NCBI GenBank assembly: GCA_958298945.1
Contig: OY282605.1
Coordinates: 25,460,811 to 25,524,810, forward strand
DNA from: Atherix ibis
Lineage: Eukaryota > Arthropoda > Insecta > Diptera > Athericidae
DNA: 64,000 bases
Reading direction: 5' to 3'
Part shown: positions 46,081-56,200 of the stretch, piece after piece
Layout: each line of letters opens with the position of its first letter
Numbering within the stretch: position 1 is the stretch's first letter
Program-made: the position numbers and the translations under genes
The notes under the pieces: generated by a model
Seen by the model: only the letters and a program-made list of their open reading frames with translations
Databases searched by the model: none
What the model was told of the DNA's origin: nothing

Positions 46081-46862
46081 GTTCTTCTATAATCTAAGGT
46101 TTAGGGTTTGTCATTTGTCATTATGGATCGTTTAATCACCGAATAATGCGTTAAAATTGCACAGAAGATATACCGATTGGATGCTGCAACAAGAGACTTT
46201 CGATGCTGAATTTTCTTTCTCGCATGATAAGCAAAATTTCCATATATGGGGCTCTAAAAATCCACAAGTCATTATGGATAAGACATTGTATCTGTGAAAA
46301 GTTATTGTCTAGTATGTATTTTTAACTGAAGTTGTCATTACAAAATTGACAATAACGGTCTTTCCATTTTATAAAAAAAAAATTTGTTCCTTTGAATTTA
46401 AAGATTTTAATCTGGACAATATGTGGTTTTAATGAAAAAAGTGCCACATGTCATAAAATAGGACAAATTATAGCTTTAGTGCGAGAAAAAAAATTCCTAG
46501 GGCACGTAATTTTAGGATTTGGTGAATTGGTCTACAAGATCATGCGATTCGACGTAGTTGAACTCTTTTTTGTAAGACCATTTAAAAGATTATATTAACG
46601 TAGGTACACCACAAACTTAAGAGCAAGTAAAGACCCACACCCGGCAAGTAATGGCAGAATTACAGTCCAAAATGTGGGAAAAAGTCCATTAAACATTTTC
46701 TTAAAAAATCGAGTTCTGCAAGAGGTCTTGTGACAGCTATTTAACTAATATTGCACTTTATGCTTAGTGGCCATATTAAATTCATTATTAGATTTTTATC
46801 AAAATCAAAATTTAAAATGTATTTTATTTAACATTACTTTCTAAAGCTTAAATTGGATAACT
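46080..46862 (+). mobile_element. Degenerate 'GATTATCC'-family element
   Basis: The right terminus ACTTTCTAAAGCTTAAATTG then GATAAC ends near 46862. Plus-strand landmarks are CCATATATGGGGCTCTAAAA (IWGSENPQ region, 46228), CTGGACAATATGTGGTTTTA (DNMWF region, 46413), GGGCACGTAATTTTAGGATT (46500), TGCGATTCGACGTAGTTGAA (last-Asp region, 46544) and the GGCAAGTAATGGCAGAATTA tail (46643). Frames are broken throughout. Confidence 0.7.
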
Positions 46863-46869
46863 GTTTAGT

Positions 46870-47880
46870 ATAATAATATTTCATTTCAATTTGTGTTCAA
46901 AATATTTATTTCAAATTTTAATTAAAAACGAAAATAATTTTTATAATGTTAGACCCTATCCCTGATTACATAATGGGAAATTAGTAATTATTCAAGACTG
47001 AATTGTACTTTATTCAAAAGTTTTTTTTTAAGATATAAGGAATATTCTTTTATTTTACTGGAAAATTTTAAAATAAACTTATATCAAAAATTTCGCATAT
47101 TTAAATTTATCAGAACAAAAACAATAATATTTATTCATTGGATAATCTAAAAGAAACTATTCTTGATGTGGAAAATATTATTGTTTTATTTTTTTTATAG
47201 TTTTTACTTAAAAAAATTTCTAAATAGTTTAAATGATATAAACAATTTTCTTAGAAAAATAATTTTTTCTATTCACCAAGCAAAATGTCGATGCAAACAC
47301 GTCAATTTTTTCCTATGAACTAATTATTTCATGCACTTGTGTAATAAACATTATTTCACCTAACATATTATTCATTTGAGGTATTTAGTAATTAAATTTT
47401 TAATAAGAACTATGTTATTTAGTAATAAAATTTCTATAAATTTATTACCAAAAAAACGTTATTTTATATAACAAAATTTGTTTTTTTTTTATTTATTAAA
47501 AGTAAAAATATTTGAAAAAAATACAAGATTCAGAGTACGTTCTACGTAAAAGATGATTTTGCACAATATTTTCCCATAATATAAAAAATCAGAGAAAAAA
47601 AATAAAATTATGCCATAATATTTTTAAAAAAAATTTTTTTTTTGATTATAATTTACAATTTTTCTAATGACAAAATAATTAAAAATTATATTTTGATTAT
47701 TTATGGTTACAAATATTTGTTATTAAATAATAAGTGTTATATTAGTATTTGATAAATATTTAATACTACTGAAAATACTTATATGCTTAAAAATTTTCAA
47801 TGGATACTAGAATATTCTTTATTGTTAGGGTATTTAATAAAAATATGTCATAGGTTTTTTTATTTAAAAGTTTGTCGTTT
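46870..47880. other. AT-rich non-coding DNA
   Basis: Homopolymer-rich; nothing recognisable. Confidence 0.6.
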
Positions 47881-49360
47881 TACACTGTGGATCAGTAAGC
47901 TACGTTACAAGGCAGAAGATAAGCCAATTGAGTGGTGGAACAACTGACTTTGACTGCTGATTTTCGAACAAATTTTCTGCAACAATAAGGCTCATTGTAT
48001 AATTGCCGCATATAAGGCTTTATAGACCCCACAAATGACTATGTAAAAGCAATTGTTTTTGCAAAAAGTGGTAGTCTATTGTGCATTTTGGTCTGAAGGT
48101 GTCAAAGACCCATATTTCTTTGAACATGAAGAAATTTACAATTACGCTTCTATTAAGCGAAAAAGTCCAAGGATGTATAATTTCTCAAATAGTCCAATTT
48201 TACATTGTTGGACTTTTTTCTTCCAAAACTATATAGGATATTATATTTTTATAATTAATAATTTAAGCTTTTGAGCAACAATTAGGCTTATTTAATGCTC
48301 GCTCGATACGTCAAAAAGTATAATTGCCGTATATAAGGCTTATATAAGACCCCACAAGTGACTATGCTAAAGCCATTGTATTTGCAAATAGTGACAGTCT
48401 ATTGTGCATTTGGGTCTGAAGGTTGACATCTATTTCTCTGAACATGAAGAAATTTACGATTACCGTCAATTCTGAGCGCAATGGCCGTATGATAACTGAT
48501 TGTTTTTTTGGTCTAAACTTACAGAATTAAATCGGGATCATATGTGGTTTTAACAAGAAGACGCCACAAGCAATAGAACATGATAAAGTTTGGCCTTATT
48601 GAGCAAAAATGGCTTAGGATGCGTAGTTTCTCAAATAGTCCAATTTTACATTATTGGACTTTTTTCTTCCAAAACTATATAGGATATTATATTTTTATAA
48701 TTAATAATTTAAGCTTTTGAGCAACAATAAGGCTCATTTAATGCTCGCTCGATACGTCAAAAAGTATAATTGCCGTATAAAAGACTTATATAAGACCCCA
48801 CAAGTGACTATGCTAAAGCCATTGTATTTGCAAAAATTGTGACAGTCTATTGTGCATTTGGGTCTGAAGGTTGACATCTATTTCTCTGAACATGGAGAAA
48901 TTTTCGATTACCGTCAATTCTGAGCGTAATGGCCGTATGATAACTGATTGTTTTTTTGGTCTAAACTTACACAATTAAATCTGGATCATATGTGGTTTTA
49001 TGATGTTCTATTCCACAAGCAAAAGAACATGATAAATTTTGACCTTATTGAGCGAGAAAGTTCCAAGGATGCATAATTTCGATATTAGGCGATGTCACTA
49101 TATAGAATATTATATTTTTATAATTAATAATTTAAACTTTTGAGCATTTAAAAATTAATATCCGTTAAGTAATAGTCCGAAATGTACGAAATGTCATCAA
49201 AAATTACCCCAAAAAGGATCGATTACTGCAAGAAGTCACATGGCACCAATTTGAATCAAATTAACTTTAGTAAATTATGGCAAGATTTAAGTAATATAAG
49301 AAAATAAAATTTTTGCTATAATCTGCAATTTTAAATAGTTTTTCTTTAACTTGACAATTT
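47880..49360 (+). mobile_element. 'GATTATCC'-type DD41D-like element with internal tandem duplication
   Basis: Plus-strand decayed transposase text: AATAAGGCTCATT, GACCCCACAAATGACTATG, CTATTGTGCATTTTGGTCTG (VYCAFWSEG), GACCCATATTTCTTTGAACA (DPYFFEH), and later ATCATATGTGGTTTTAACAA (HMWF region). The block from about 48267 is repeated in tandem (next entry). The right part has the ATCCGTTAAGTAATAGTC tail (49161) and runs out near 49360. Neither terminus is clear. Confidence 0.65.
47970..49140 (+). repeat. Tandem ~446-bp units within a transposon remnant
   Basis: AAGCTTTTGAGCAACAATWAGG-type starts are at 48267 and 48713 (446 bases apart), and a third, shorter boundary (AACTTTTGAGC) is near 49136. 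The two main units agree almost base for base over AATGCTCGCTCGATACGTCA, TGACTATGCTAAAGCCATTG and TTCTGAGCGYAATGGCCGTA. A preceding, more diverged partial unit starts near 47970. Each unit spans the first-Asp to last-Asp region of the old transposase. Confidence 0.85.
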
Positions 49361-49369
49361 ATTTATTGT

Positions 49370-49805
49370 AAATAAATTTTCAATGTTTTTTTTTCTTATT
49401 TTTGTTGATAAAAACAAATTATTAACTAATCAAAAAATATAGTTTCATAATAAATTTTTATCATATATTTTCTAATCTATAGTAAAAAATTGCAAATTAA
49501 TTACTTTAAATAACTACTTCATATTGTCTGGTTACGAATACTATTGTTAAGGATAGAAATTTAAAAAGAAAAACTAATTAAAATTTAAAAAAAAAAATAA
49601 TGGAAAAAAAAGATTATGAGTACTTTCGTAATACTAATCGATTAAGATAAGTACATCCGCCTTATAATACGTTTAAATATTATCTGTTTTAATTAAATTG
49701 AAAAAAAATTTACATTAGATAGTCAAATATGTGATTATAAAGGCAAACAAAAATTCAATTTTAATATTACACTGTATAGTAAGTAATTTTAATACTAATT
49801 TAATA
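49370..49805. other. AT-rich non-coding DNA
   Basis: Nothing recognised between the tandemly duplicated element and the mariner. Confidence 0.6.
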
Positions 49806-49808
49806 TTA

Positions 49809-51053
49809 CGCGGTCATTCAACAAGAACTTAGCCTACAAAAGAAAAACGAAAATTTTGGAAAGGTGGCAATTTATTTTTCCACATAATCTCCTTCAAGCT
49901 CGATACACTTGGCCCAGTGATGCTCTAACTTTTTTAACCCGTCCAAAAAATACATTCGTGGCGACGATGACCTCCTCATTCGACCCAAATCTATTCCCGG
50001 CGAGTGATTTTTTCAGGTTTGGAAACAAAAAGTAGTCACAGGAGGCCAAATCTGGAGAGTACGGTGGATGGGGCAGCAATTCGTAGCGCAATTCGACCAA
50101 TTTGGCCATGGCGACGGCGGAGGTGTTAGCCGGCGCGTTGTCGTGGTGGAACAGCACTTTTTTCTACGCAAAGCGGGGCCGCTTTTTCTTCAATTCGACG
50201 TCAAATCGGCCCAATAAGTCAGCATAGTAGCGGCCCGTGATTGTTTTACCCTTCTCGAGGTAATCGATGTGAACACACCTTGTGAATCCCAGAAAACGGT
50301 GGCCATCACCTTTCCGGCCGATCGAACAGTCTTCGCCTTCTTCGGAGCACGTTCGCCGCGTGAAGTCCACTGTTTCGACTGTTCCTTGGTCTCTGGTGTG
50401 TACCAGTGAATCCATGTTTCGTCGACGGTCACGAAAAGACGCAAGAACTCCGCTGGATTGCGCTGAAACAGCGCCAAACACGTCGCCGATGTGGTCTCAC
50501 GGTTGCGCTTGTTTTCCGGTGTGAGCAAACGCGGCACCCATCGCGCCGACAGCTTTCTCATGCCCAGTTCTTCGTGTAGAATATGATGCACCGTTCCTAC
50601 TGCGATGCCCACAGTCTCAGCTATCTCGTGAACCTTCAATCGACGGTCTGCCAACACGAGATCGTGGACTTTTTTAACGTTTTCCTCCGTAGCAGCCGTT
50701 TTCGGGGCACCTGGGCGTGGCTCATCAAAAACCGACGTTCGGCCACGAACAAACTCGTTGAACCAATTCTTGACGGTCGCCATCGAAGGAGAAGAGTCAC
50801 CATACACAGCATCCAAGCGATCTTTGATTTCACTGCGCGTTTTCCCTTCCAAATCCAAGAAGATATTGTGCTTTTACCATTTTTGTGCAACCGACCGACA
50901 CGCTCGCTTTCAAAGGCTCTCAAAACAAAACTAATGAAGGGAATCGACTGAAACTTTGACAGTAGGCTACTAAAAGAATGTACTATGGTAAATTTCTTTT
51001 GTGACAGCAGTTCCATCGGGCGGTGAGGCTAAGTACTTGTTGAATGACCCTCG
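49809..51053 (-). mobile_element. Mariner (irritans-like family A), both ends present
   Basis: The right terminus, read on the minus strand, begins CGAGGGTCATTCAACAAGTA (51053 down, next to TA 51054-51055). The left terminus CGCGGTCATTCAACAAGAAC (49809, after TA 49807-49808) differs by a base change and a one-base loss. It is 1245 bp long. It is the partner of the end-deleted copy at 15.7 kb. Confidence 0.94.
49872..50880 (-). pseudogene. Mariner transposase, irritans-like A (broken)
   Basis: The start is probably at 50880, followed by a small deletion and frameshift before EGKTRSEIKDRLDAVYGDS. The next 222 codons (50858-50190) carry both helix-turn-helix regions, the WVPRLLTPENKRNR linker and VTVDETWIHWY (first Asp). 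After FWDSQGV a one-base deletion shifts the frame, then HIDYLEKGKTITGRYYADLL. A TAG in the RFAKKKVLFHHD-type segment (about 50168) ends that part. HHDNAPANTS and PDLASCDYFL follow, with 34 residues between the Asp. A deletion of about 26 bp near 49955 disrupts the C-terminus before GDYVEK (49874). At least four separate lesions. Confidence 0.93.
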
Positions 51054-51059
51054 TATACT

Positions 51060-52255
51060 CTATAGTGTGGTAATTTAAATTAAGAATATCAGTAAATATT
51101 TTCATCATTTGAATAGTTGAAATGTTTATGGAGAGATTAATAAAAGCTCCTTGACTTAGCTGCAATACTGCAATATTAAAATAGTTTCTTAGAAATGATC
51201 GACAATTACGAGTATTACAACTTTTAATAACAGTAGCAACACCATAGGAAATTTTCCACAATTCAAAGTAAATCTGATTTTTCCGGTTCTACAGGTACAC
51301 AACTCATATGGTATTTTCTAATAAAAATAGAAAATAAATAATATTCAAAATACCACCTGATTCAGATTGCACAAAAAAAAATAACAACTTAAAGATTTTA
51401 TCAAAATCACAATAGAAATATTGAAATTCGAATAACGTGTAAGTACTTAACTTTGTCATTGGAAGTTTTCATCTGAAAAAAAAAATGTTTTAAATATGTT
51501 TTCATTGATAATTGGAAGTTTTGATTTTTGCACCTTAATAAAAAATTAACAAAATTCTATTGTTCATACACTGTTTGATTAGATAATATCGCACACAATT
51601 TTGCTAAATCATTTCCGTTCATAAATATGTTGATAGTCGTAACTAAATGTATTTTGTTGAAATTCTCGAAAATCTCATTCATATAAAATAATCTCTTTCT
51701 GAAAGGAAAAACCTCATCTATTATTATTTGATAAAATTTACTTTCATCATAATCTATGATTAAAAAATCATTAAATTAATAGTCAATATCAAAACACATG
51801 CTACTACAGTCTTATCTATTTAATTTCCTATACTATCTGTAAGAGCAAAAACTGATAGTACAGGAAATTAAGTAAATTTTGTAAATAAGCTTTATTAAAT
51901 GCATCTGAAAAGATTTTTTTAATTTATTAATGAGAAAGTAAAAAATAAATTAAAGTTTTTTATTCATTCTTAAAAAATTTCTTCAATAACAGAAATATTT
52001 TTTTATTTTTAATGGGAAAATAAAATAAGAAAGACTATTCAATTTATTGTTTAATAATTTAAAAACTGTTTAAAATAATATTTATTTTTAGTTTAAAGAT
52101 TGCCATTTTATATTATGTATCAAATTTAATTATTTAAATTTAAAAAAATTCGCAAATTTCTGGAATATAGACTCTACTATTTTTAATAAAGAAAATCTAT
52201 TTTGAAATATTATATATATATTTGGTATATTGAATAGGGTAGAAATATTCTTATT
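51060..52255. other. AT-rich non-coding DNA
   Basis: No feature recognised apart from TTTAAAGATTGCCATTTTAT at 52096, the 5'-region word of the 'GATTATCC' family, which hints at an unresolved remnant. Confidence 0.5.
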
Positions 52256-52258
52256 TAA

Positions 52259-52600
52259 GACAATATCCATATGGTGTGTGCCATTTTATTGTAGTTTGTA
52301 CTATAAGATTATCCATTTAATAGTTTGGAAATAATATTTCTTGTTACTTATTAGTTATTAAATATAGAAATTATTTAAGATAATATTTATATAGTTTTAA
52401 GTTAGCCATTTTATATTATGTATGTAGATTATTAATATTTATTTAATGGCTAACTTAAAACTATATAATTTTTAAGTACCGTAATCACCATTATGCAAAA
52501 TTTTCTTCAGTAATGAAGCTCATTTCTCGCTCGGTAAATATGTCCTTTTCATTTTAAGTACTTAATGGCCGTCGACATGAGGTTGTGCCAAATTTTAAAA
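52259..52600 (+). mobile_element. 'GATTATCC'-family left end and leader
   Basis: The flank GACAATATCCATATGGTGTG (52259) is shared with 44295, followed by the terminus GATTATCCATTTAATAGTTT (52307). Then come the 5' leader with AGTTAGCCATTTTATATTAT (52400, inside the hairpin described next) and TTCTTCAGTAATGAAGCTCA (52503), TCTCGCTCGGTAAATATGTC (52531). The rest of the element is missing. Confidence 0.6.
52387..52468. repeat. Perfect 24-bp inverted repeat (hairpin)
   Basis: Arms 52387-52410 and 52445-52468 are exact reverse complements, with a 34-base loop. The left arm includes TAGTTTTAAGTTAGCC. It lies in the leader of an old transposon copy. No age-related mismatches are present, unlike the rest of the element. 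Confidence 0.93.
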
Positions 52601-52969
52601 AAAAAATTTGTTCACAGAATCACGCATATTTTTTCTTTAAGATAGTTGATGGCTCCCTACTTAGTATAAAACGGAGTAATTCGTCTACCTCAACTGTCTT
52701 TATTTACACTTAAATTAGTCAAAAGCTTGTAATTTATAATCACTTCAATAAAAAATCCTTCCTTTAGAGTATTTAAAGAGAAATTTTATTGAATTTTTAT
52801 TAATAATAATTTAAATATTTTGTCATTCTGTTTTTTTTATATTATAGATCTTTTCCTAAATTTTTAGGACGAACTATTTCCAAATGAAAAACTGAAAAAA
52901 AAGATATTCGAAAAAATTGAAAAAATCTATTCGCACCAATAGTTTTAATTATATTTATTTTTACTATTT

Positions 52970-53460
52970 TTATGGTGATTTATTTTATTGGCTGTCAATA
53001 AGGAATATTACCATTAATGGGGTTCTAAAAACCCACAAGTGATTTTGGAGAAACCATTGGTATCTTTCATAGACAATGTGCGATTTTAATAAGACAATAC
53101 CACAAGCTATATAAAATAGCAAATTTGGCTACACAACGCAAAATACTCCCACGCCGTATAATATCGACATTTTGTAATGTCAATTGGACCTCCAAGATCA
53201 TGAAACTCTACGCCGTTGGACTATTTTTTGGAGAGCTACAGATAATATTGTGTTTATGCAAATATTTCTTAAACTTTAAAGCATTTAAAAGCCAAGAAAC
53301 AATAACTAATGACCCGAAATATGAGAAAAAGTTATCAAAATTTACTTGAAAAGGATCAAGTCTTTTGGCAACTATTTGAATAATATTATATTTATACATA
53401 ATGGACAAAGTTTAAGTAAAATAATAAAATTAAAATTATAACAAAGTCTTAATTTTTTAA
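52970..53460 (+). mobile_element. Degenerate 'GATTATCC'-type element, 3' part
   Basis: Landmarks on the plus strand are ATTAATGGGGTTCTAAAAAC then CCACAAGTGA (ENPQV region, 53013), GACAATGTGCGATTTTAATA (DNxWF region, 53072), AATGTCAATTGGACCTCCAA with GATCATGAAACTCTACGCCG (last-Asp region, 53177), and AACAATAACTAATGACCCGA. All frames are broken; termini not found. Confidence 0.6.
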
Positions 53461-53518
53461 AATGTTTCATTATTTTATTTTATCGAAAGATCCCCTTTTC
53501 GTTTAAGAGCTTCATATA

Positions 53519-54454
53519 CGAGGTCTGTTCAAACGTATAGCGAATTTCCGTGCGTTTCGTATACTCGATTTTTTGTGGCGTTATTTTGGTACTCATGTCT
53601 CTCATTTATGCCGACAAGTTCGGCCATTTTGAATGTTCAGTTAATTTTTGACAGCTGCTTTGCTTGCACGTGTTTTGGCTCGTCTTCGATTTTTGCCCAT
53701 TCCAAAAAATGGATCAAAGAATCTGTATCAAATTTTATGTGAAAAACAAAATTAATTGCGCGGACGTATTTTGAATGTTGACTGTGGCATATGGTGAAGC
53801 TACCTTGGACCGAAGCAACGTTTAACGGTGGTACAAAATGTTCTCAGAGGGCCGAGAAGATGTGAACAACGAAAAGCATGCCGGACGCCCGAGCACGTCA
53901 AAAACAGACGAAAACATTGATGAAGTGAAGAAAATAGTATTGGCCAATCATCGAATCACCGTTAGAGAAGTTGCTGAGGACTTAAACATATCGATTGGCT
54001 CGTGCCATTCGATTTTTACCAATTTTTTGTCGTGAGACGGGTCGCCGCGAAATTCGTACCAAAATTGCTCAATTTCGATCAAAAACAGCATCCCATTAAC
54101 ATTGCTAAGGAGCGATGACCCAAACTTGCTCCAGAGGGCCATAACTCGTGACGAATCATGGGTTTATGGTTATGGTGTGAAAACCAAAGCTCAATCATCC
54201 CAATGGTAGCTGCCGCACGAGCCAAGACCGAAAAAAGCGCACCAAGTTCGGTCGAATGTGAAGGTTTTGCTTACAGTTTTCTTCGATTGCAGGGGCGTGG
54301 TCATGAGTTCTTGCCACATGGTAGAACGGTCAATAAGGAATATTACCTGCAAGGTGGGGATTACTTTGAAAGGGACAAAATAGATATTCATGAATAAATA
54401 AATAATTTTTGAAAAAAAACACAAAATTGTCGATACTTTTTGAACAGACTCTCG
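53519..54454 (+). mobile_element. Mariner with TIR CGAGGTCTGTTC, internally deleted
   Basis: The left terminus CGAGGTCTGTTCAAACGTAT follows TA (53517-53518). The right terminus, inverted, is CGAGAGTCTGTTCAAAAAGT, ending at 54454 and followed by AA. The 936-bp length shows an internal deletion. Immediately to the right begins a repeat block also found at 39.74 kb. Confidence 0.9.
53709..54397 (+). pseudogene. Mariner transposase lacking Asp2 and Asp3
   Basis: It starts MDQRICIKFYVKNKINCADV at 53709, with a TGA soon after. The frame 53838-54032 gives MFSEGREDVNNEKHAGRPST and VREVAEDLNISIGSCHSIF, the linker and second helix-turn-helix. Decayed sequence around the first Asp (a THDESW-like stretch, about 54138) is followed in another frame by FLRLQGRGHEFLPHGRTVNK then EYYLQ, joined directly to the C-terminal GDYFERDKIDIHE. 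The segment that would carry HHDN and SPDLAPCD is deleted. It is non-functional. Subfamily not assigned; the HTH resembles the scraps at 21.6 and 34.1 kb. Confidence 0.88.
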
Positions 54455-54710
54455 AATATTTTCAGTACAATTAATTTTAACTATTGAAAATAAATTAAAG
54501 AATAATTATTTTCATAAAACAGTTACGGAAAAAGAAAATAAATTTAAACAGTGTGCCCGAACAAAATACAATAAATTTCACAAAAAAATACAAAATGAGG
54601 AGGAGGTGTGTCAGTAAGAAAATTGGCTTCATTTTGTTATATTTATAATTTGAAACAATTCGAAACATATTAAAATACAAATTTTTATAGTCATTTTTGA
54701 AGAGGAGATT
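54455..54710 (+). repeat. Dispersed repeat block, copy 2
   Basis: Matches 39751-40010 (AATATTTTCAGTACAATTAA, CCGAACAAAATACAATAAAT, AATACAAAATGAGGAGG, GAAAATTGGCTTCA) with scattered substitutions and small indels. It begins exactly at the outer edge of the mariner TIR. Non-coding. Confidence 0.8.
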
Positions 54711-54879
54711 TTATTAAAAGTTGACTTTTAAGTGTGTTTTAATTAATTTTACTCTTTTTTTGGTACAGGAAATTGGAAAGCCTTTTACATATAAAAAAAA
54801 TCAATAGTTTGCTATGAAGACAAAAGTTGTTTAAAAAAAATTAAATAGCTTAAAAGTCAAATAAGTTGTGAAAACTACA

Positions 54880-55095
54880 TTTAAATGCATTAATTCGACA
54901 AAACAAGTGCGCAAGCAGCAATAAAATTGTAACCGTGAAAATTTTTTGGCGCCTGCCGATATGCTGACGATTTAGTTCAGTGTCGCCCTTCCGATGGACG
55001 ACACTCTTGACCGTGTGCGGTCCAAATAACATCTCAACAACACAATCGAAACGAACTCGTTTCTCACATATTCTGCACACGACGTAAATGCATCT
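54880..55095. other. GC-richer island
   Basis: Markedly GC-richer than its flanks, with CpGs (TTGGCGCCTGCCGATATGCT at 54945; GTCGCCCTTCCGATGGACGA at 54982). On the minus strand it stays open for 76 codons (54850-55080, beginning MCRICEKRVRFDCVVEM), with no recognised family. The frame is not phase-compatible with the MAEISPQ exon 600 bases upstream if spliced at the visible TGCAG. It could be an untranslated or regulatory region of the same gene. Confidence 0.3.
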
Positions 55096-55099
55096 ACGA

Positions 55100-55670
55100 A
55101 TGCAATTCTAACAAATCATTTACAAATTCGCTTAAATCTTTGCAATCGTAATTGTTTGATTTTATTTTTGCATACTACAAAAGTACAAATTGCATGTACA
55201 TTTACAAAAAAAAATTTACTGTTTTTATCAGAATCACAAAAATAAAAAAAAATTGGGCATTAATTATTATTAATAGCAGCTCTGGACTTTATTCAACTTT
55301 ATTAATATGAAATTCTGCTTAATATGAAAATTCCACAATAGAACAACAGCCAGTATGCGATGCATTTTATTCAAATTGTATGCTTGAACGGCATTTTGAC
55401 CTTAAACAAAAAGTCAAGATTAAAAGACAAGAATTATTATTGGTTGGCAATAATAAACAAATATAAAATTACATCAATTGTAGCAAGACATATTTAAAAA
55501 AAAATATATATATTTAACTCTTGTTTGGTAATTAGAAAAACATCATCATTAAATCAATCGATTACATAACCTTTCAAAATGTTCTTATCATTACTTATTA
55601 TTGCTATACATTTTATGTAAATTAATTAAAAAAAAATTTAATTAGAAAAATTTTTGTTTTAAAAAAGAAA
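55100..55670. other. AT-rich non-coding DNA (possible intron)
   Basis: Homopolymer-rich. If the minus-strand donor at 55681 is used, this is the start of the intron. Confidence 0.5.
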
Positions 55671-55681
55671 AAAAAACTCAC

Positions 55682-55702
55682 CTGAGGACTAATTTCAGCC
55701 AT
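55682..55702 (-). CDS. Candidate first coding exon (MAEISPQ) of an unknown gene
   Basis: On the minus strand an ATG with purine-rich leader (AAAAAATGG context) begins seven codons, M-A-E-I-S-P-Q, whose last codon CAG is directly followed by GTGAGT (55681-55676), a full-consensus 5' splice site, and then a T-rich intron start. A possible 3' splice site, TTCTATTAACAG, lies 9 bases before the ATG, so this may also be a small internal exon. The coding phase at the donor is 0. I do not recognise the protein from seven residues. The following exon was not identified, so the gene would extend left, possibly beyond the window. Chance occurrence is possible. Confidence 0.4.
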
Positions 55703-55989
55703 TTTTTTAATCTGTTAATAGAATTTATCCTTTTTAAACTTGTAGGAAAAAATTCAAAACCAAAAAAAAAAAAATATTTTTTCTGTGAAAACTTTTGAAT
55801 TTTTTTTAATAACAAACAATAAATTAATAGATTTTTTTTTTTTTAGCACGAAAAGTCCTTCTTTATTGTTGATTACTTATTTTTTTTTATATTGTAGTAT
55901 ATTTTTTATTTCACACAAAGATAGTTTTTTTTTGTTGTTTTTGTTTTAATAGAAATTTTTTAATGATATTTTTTTAAACACGCCTTTTT

Positions 55990-56200
55990 TGGTTTCGAAT
56001 CACAGTAGTTAAACGAACAGTTTGAATCCAAGACTCTACTATGGATGAAATCAAAATTTAATTGAACGAACGGAAAATTGCTGCTGAATCCGGAATAAGA
56101 TAGATCTCGGGACTAGAACAGAATCCAATTAGATATAAACGAATAATGAACGGAGAGGAGCTTTTTTTAATAGTGTAACAGACTGGCCTCAGAGGTGATG
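55990..56200. other. GC-richer patch upstream of the candidate exon
   Basis: On the minus strand this lies 290-500 bases upstream of the candidate start codon and could hold a 5' UTR or promoter. It contains mixed-composition sequence, including TTCCGGATTCAGCAGC (minus), without transposon motifs. No TATA box is evident. Confidence 0.25.

Noticed and set aside
46080..53460. Possible host gene made from the many short open frames with transposase-like words
   Set aside because: Each matches decayed DD41D-like transposase in order and orientation, with stops at conserved residues. No sign of a domesticated intact frame.
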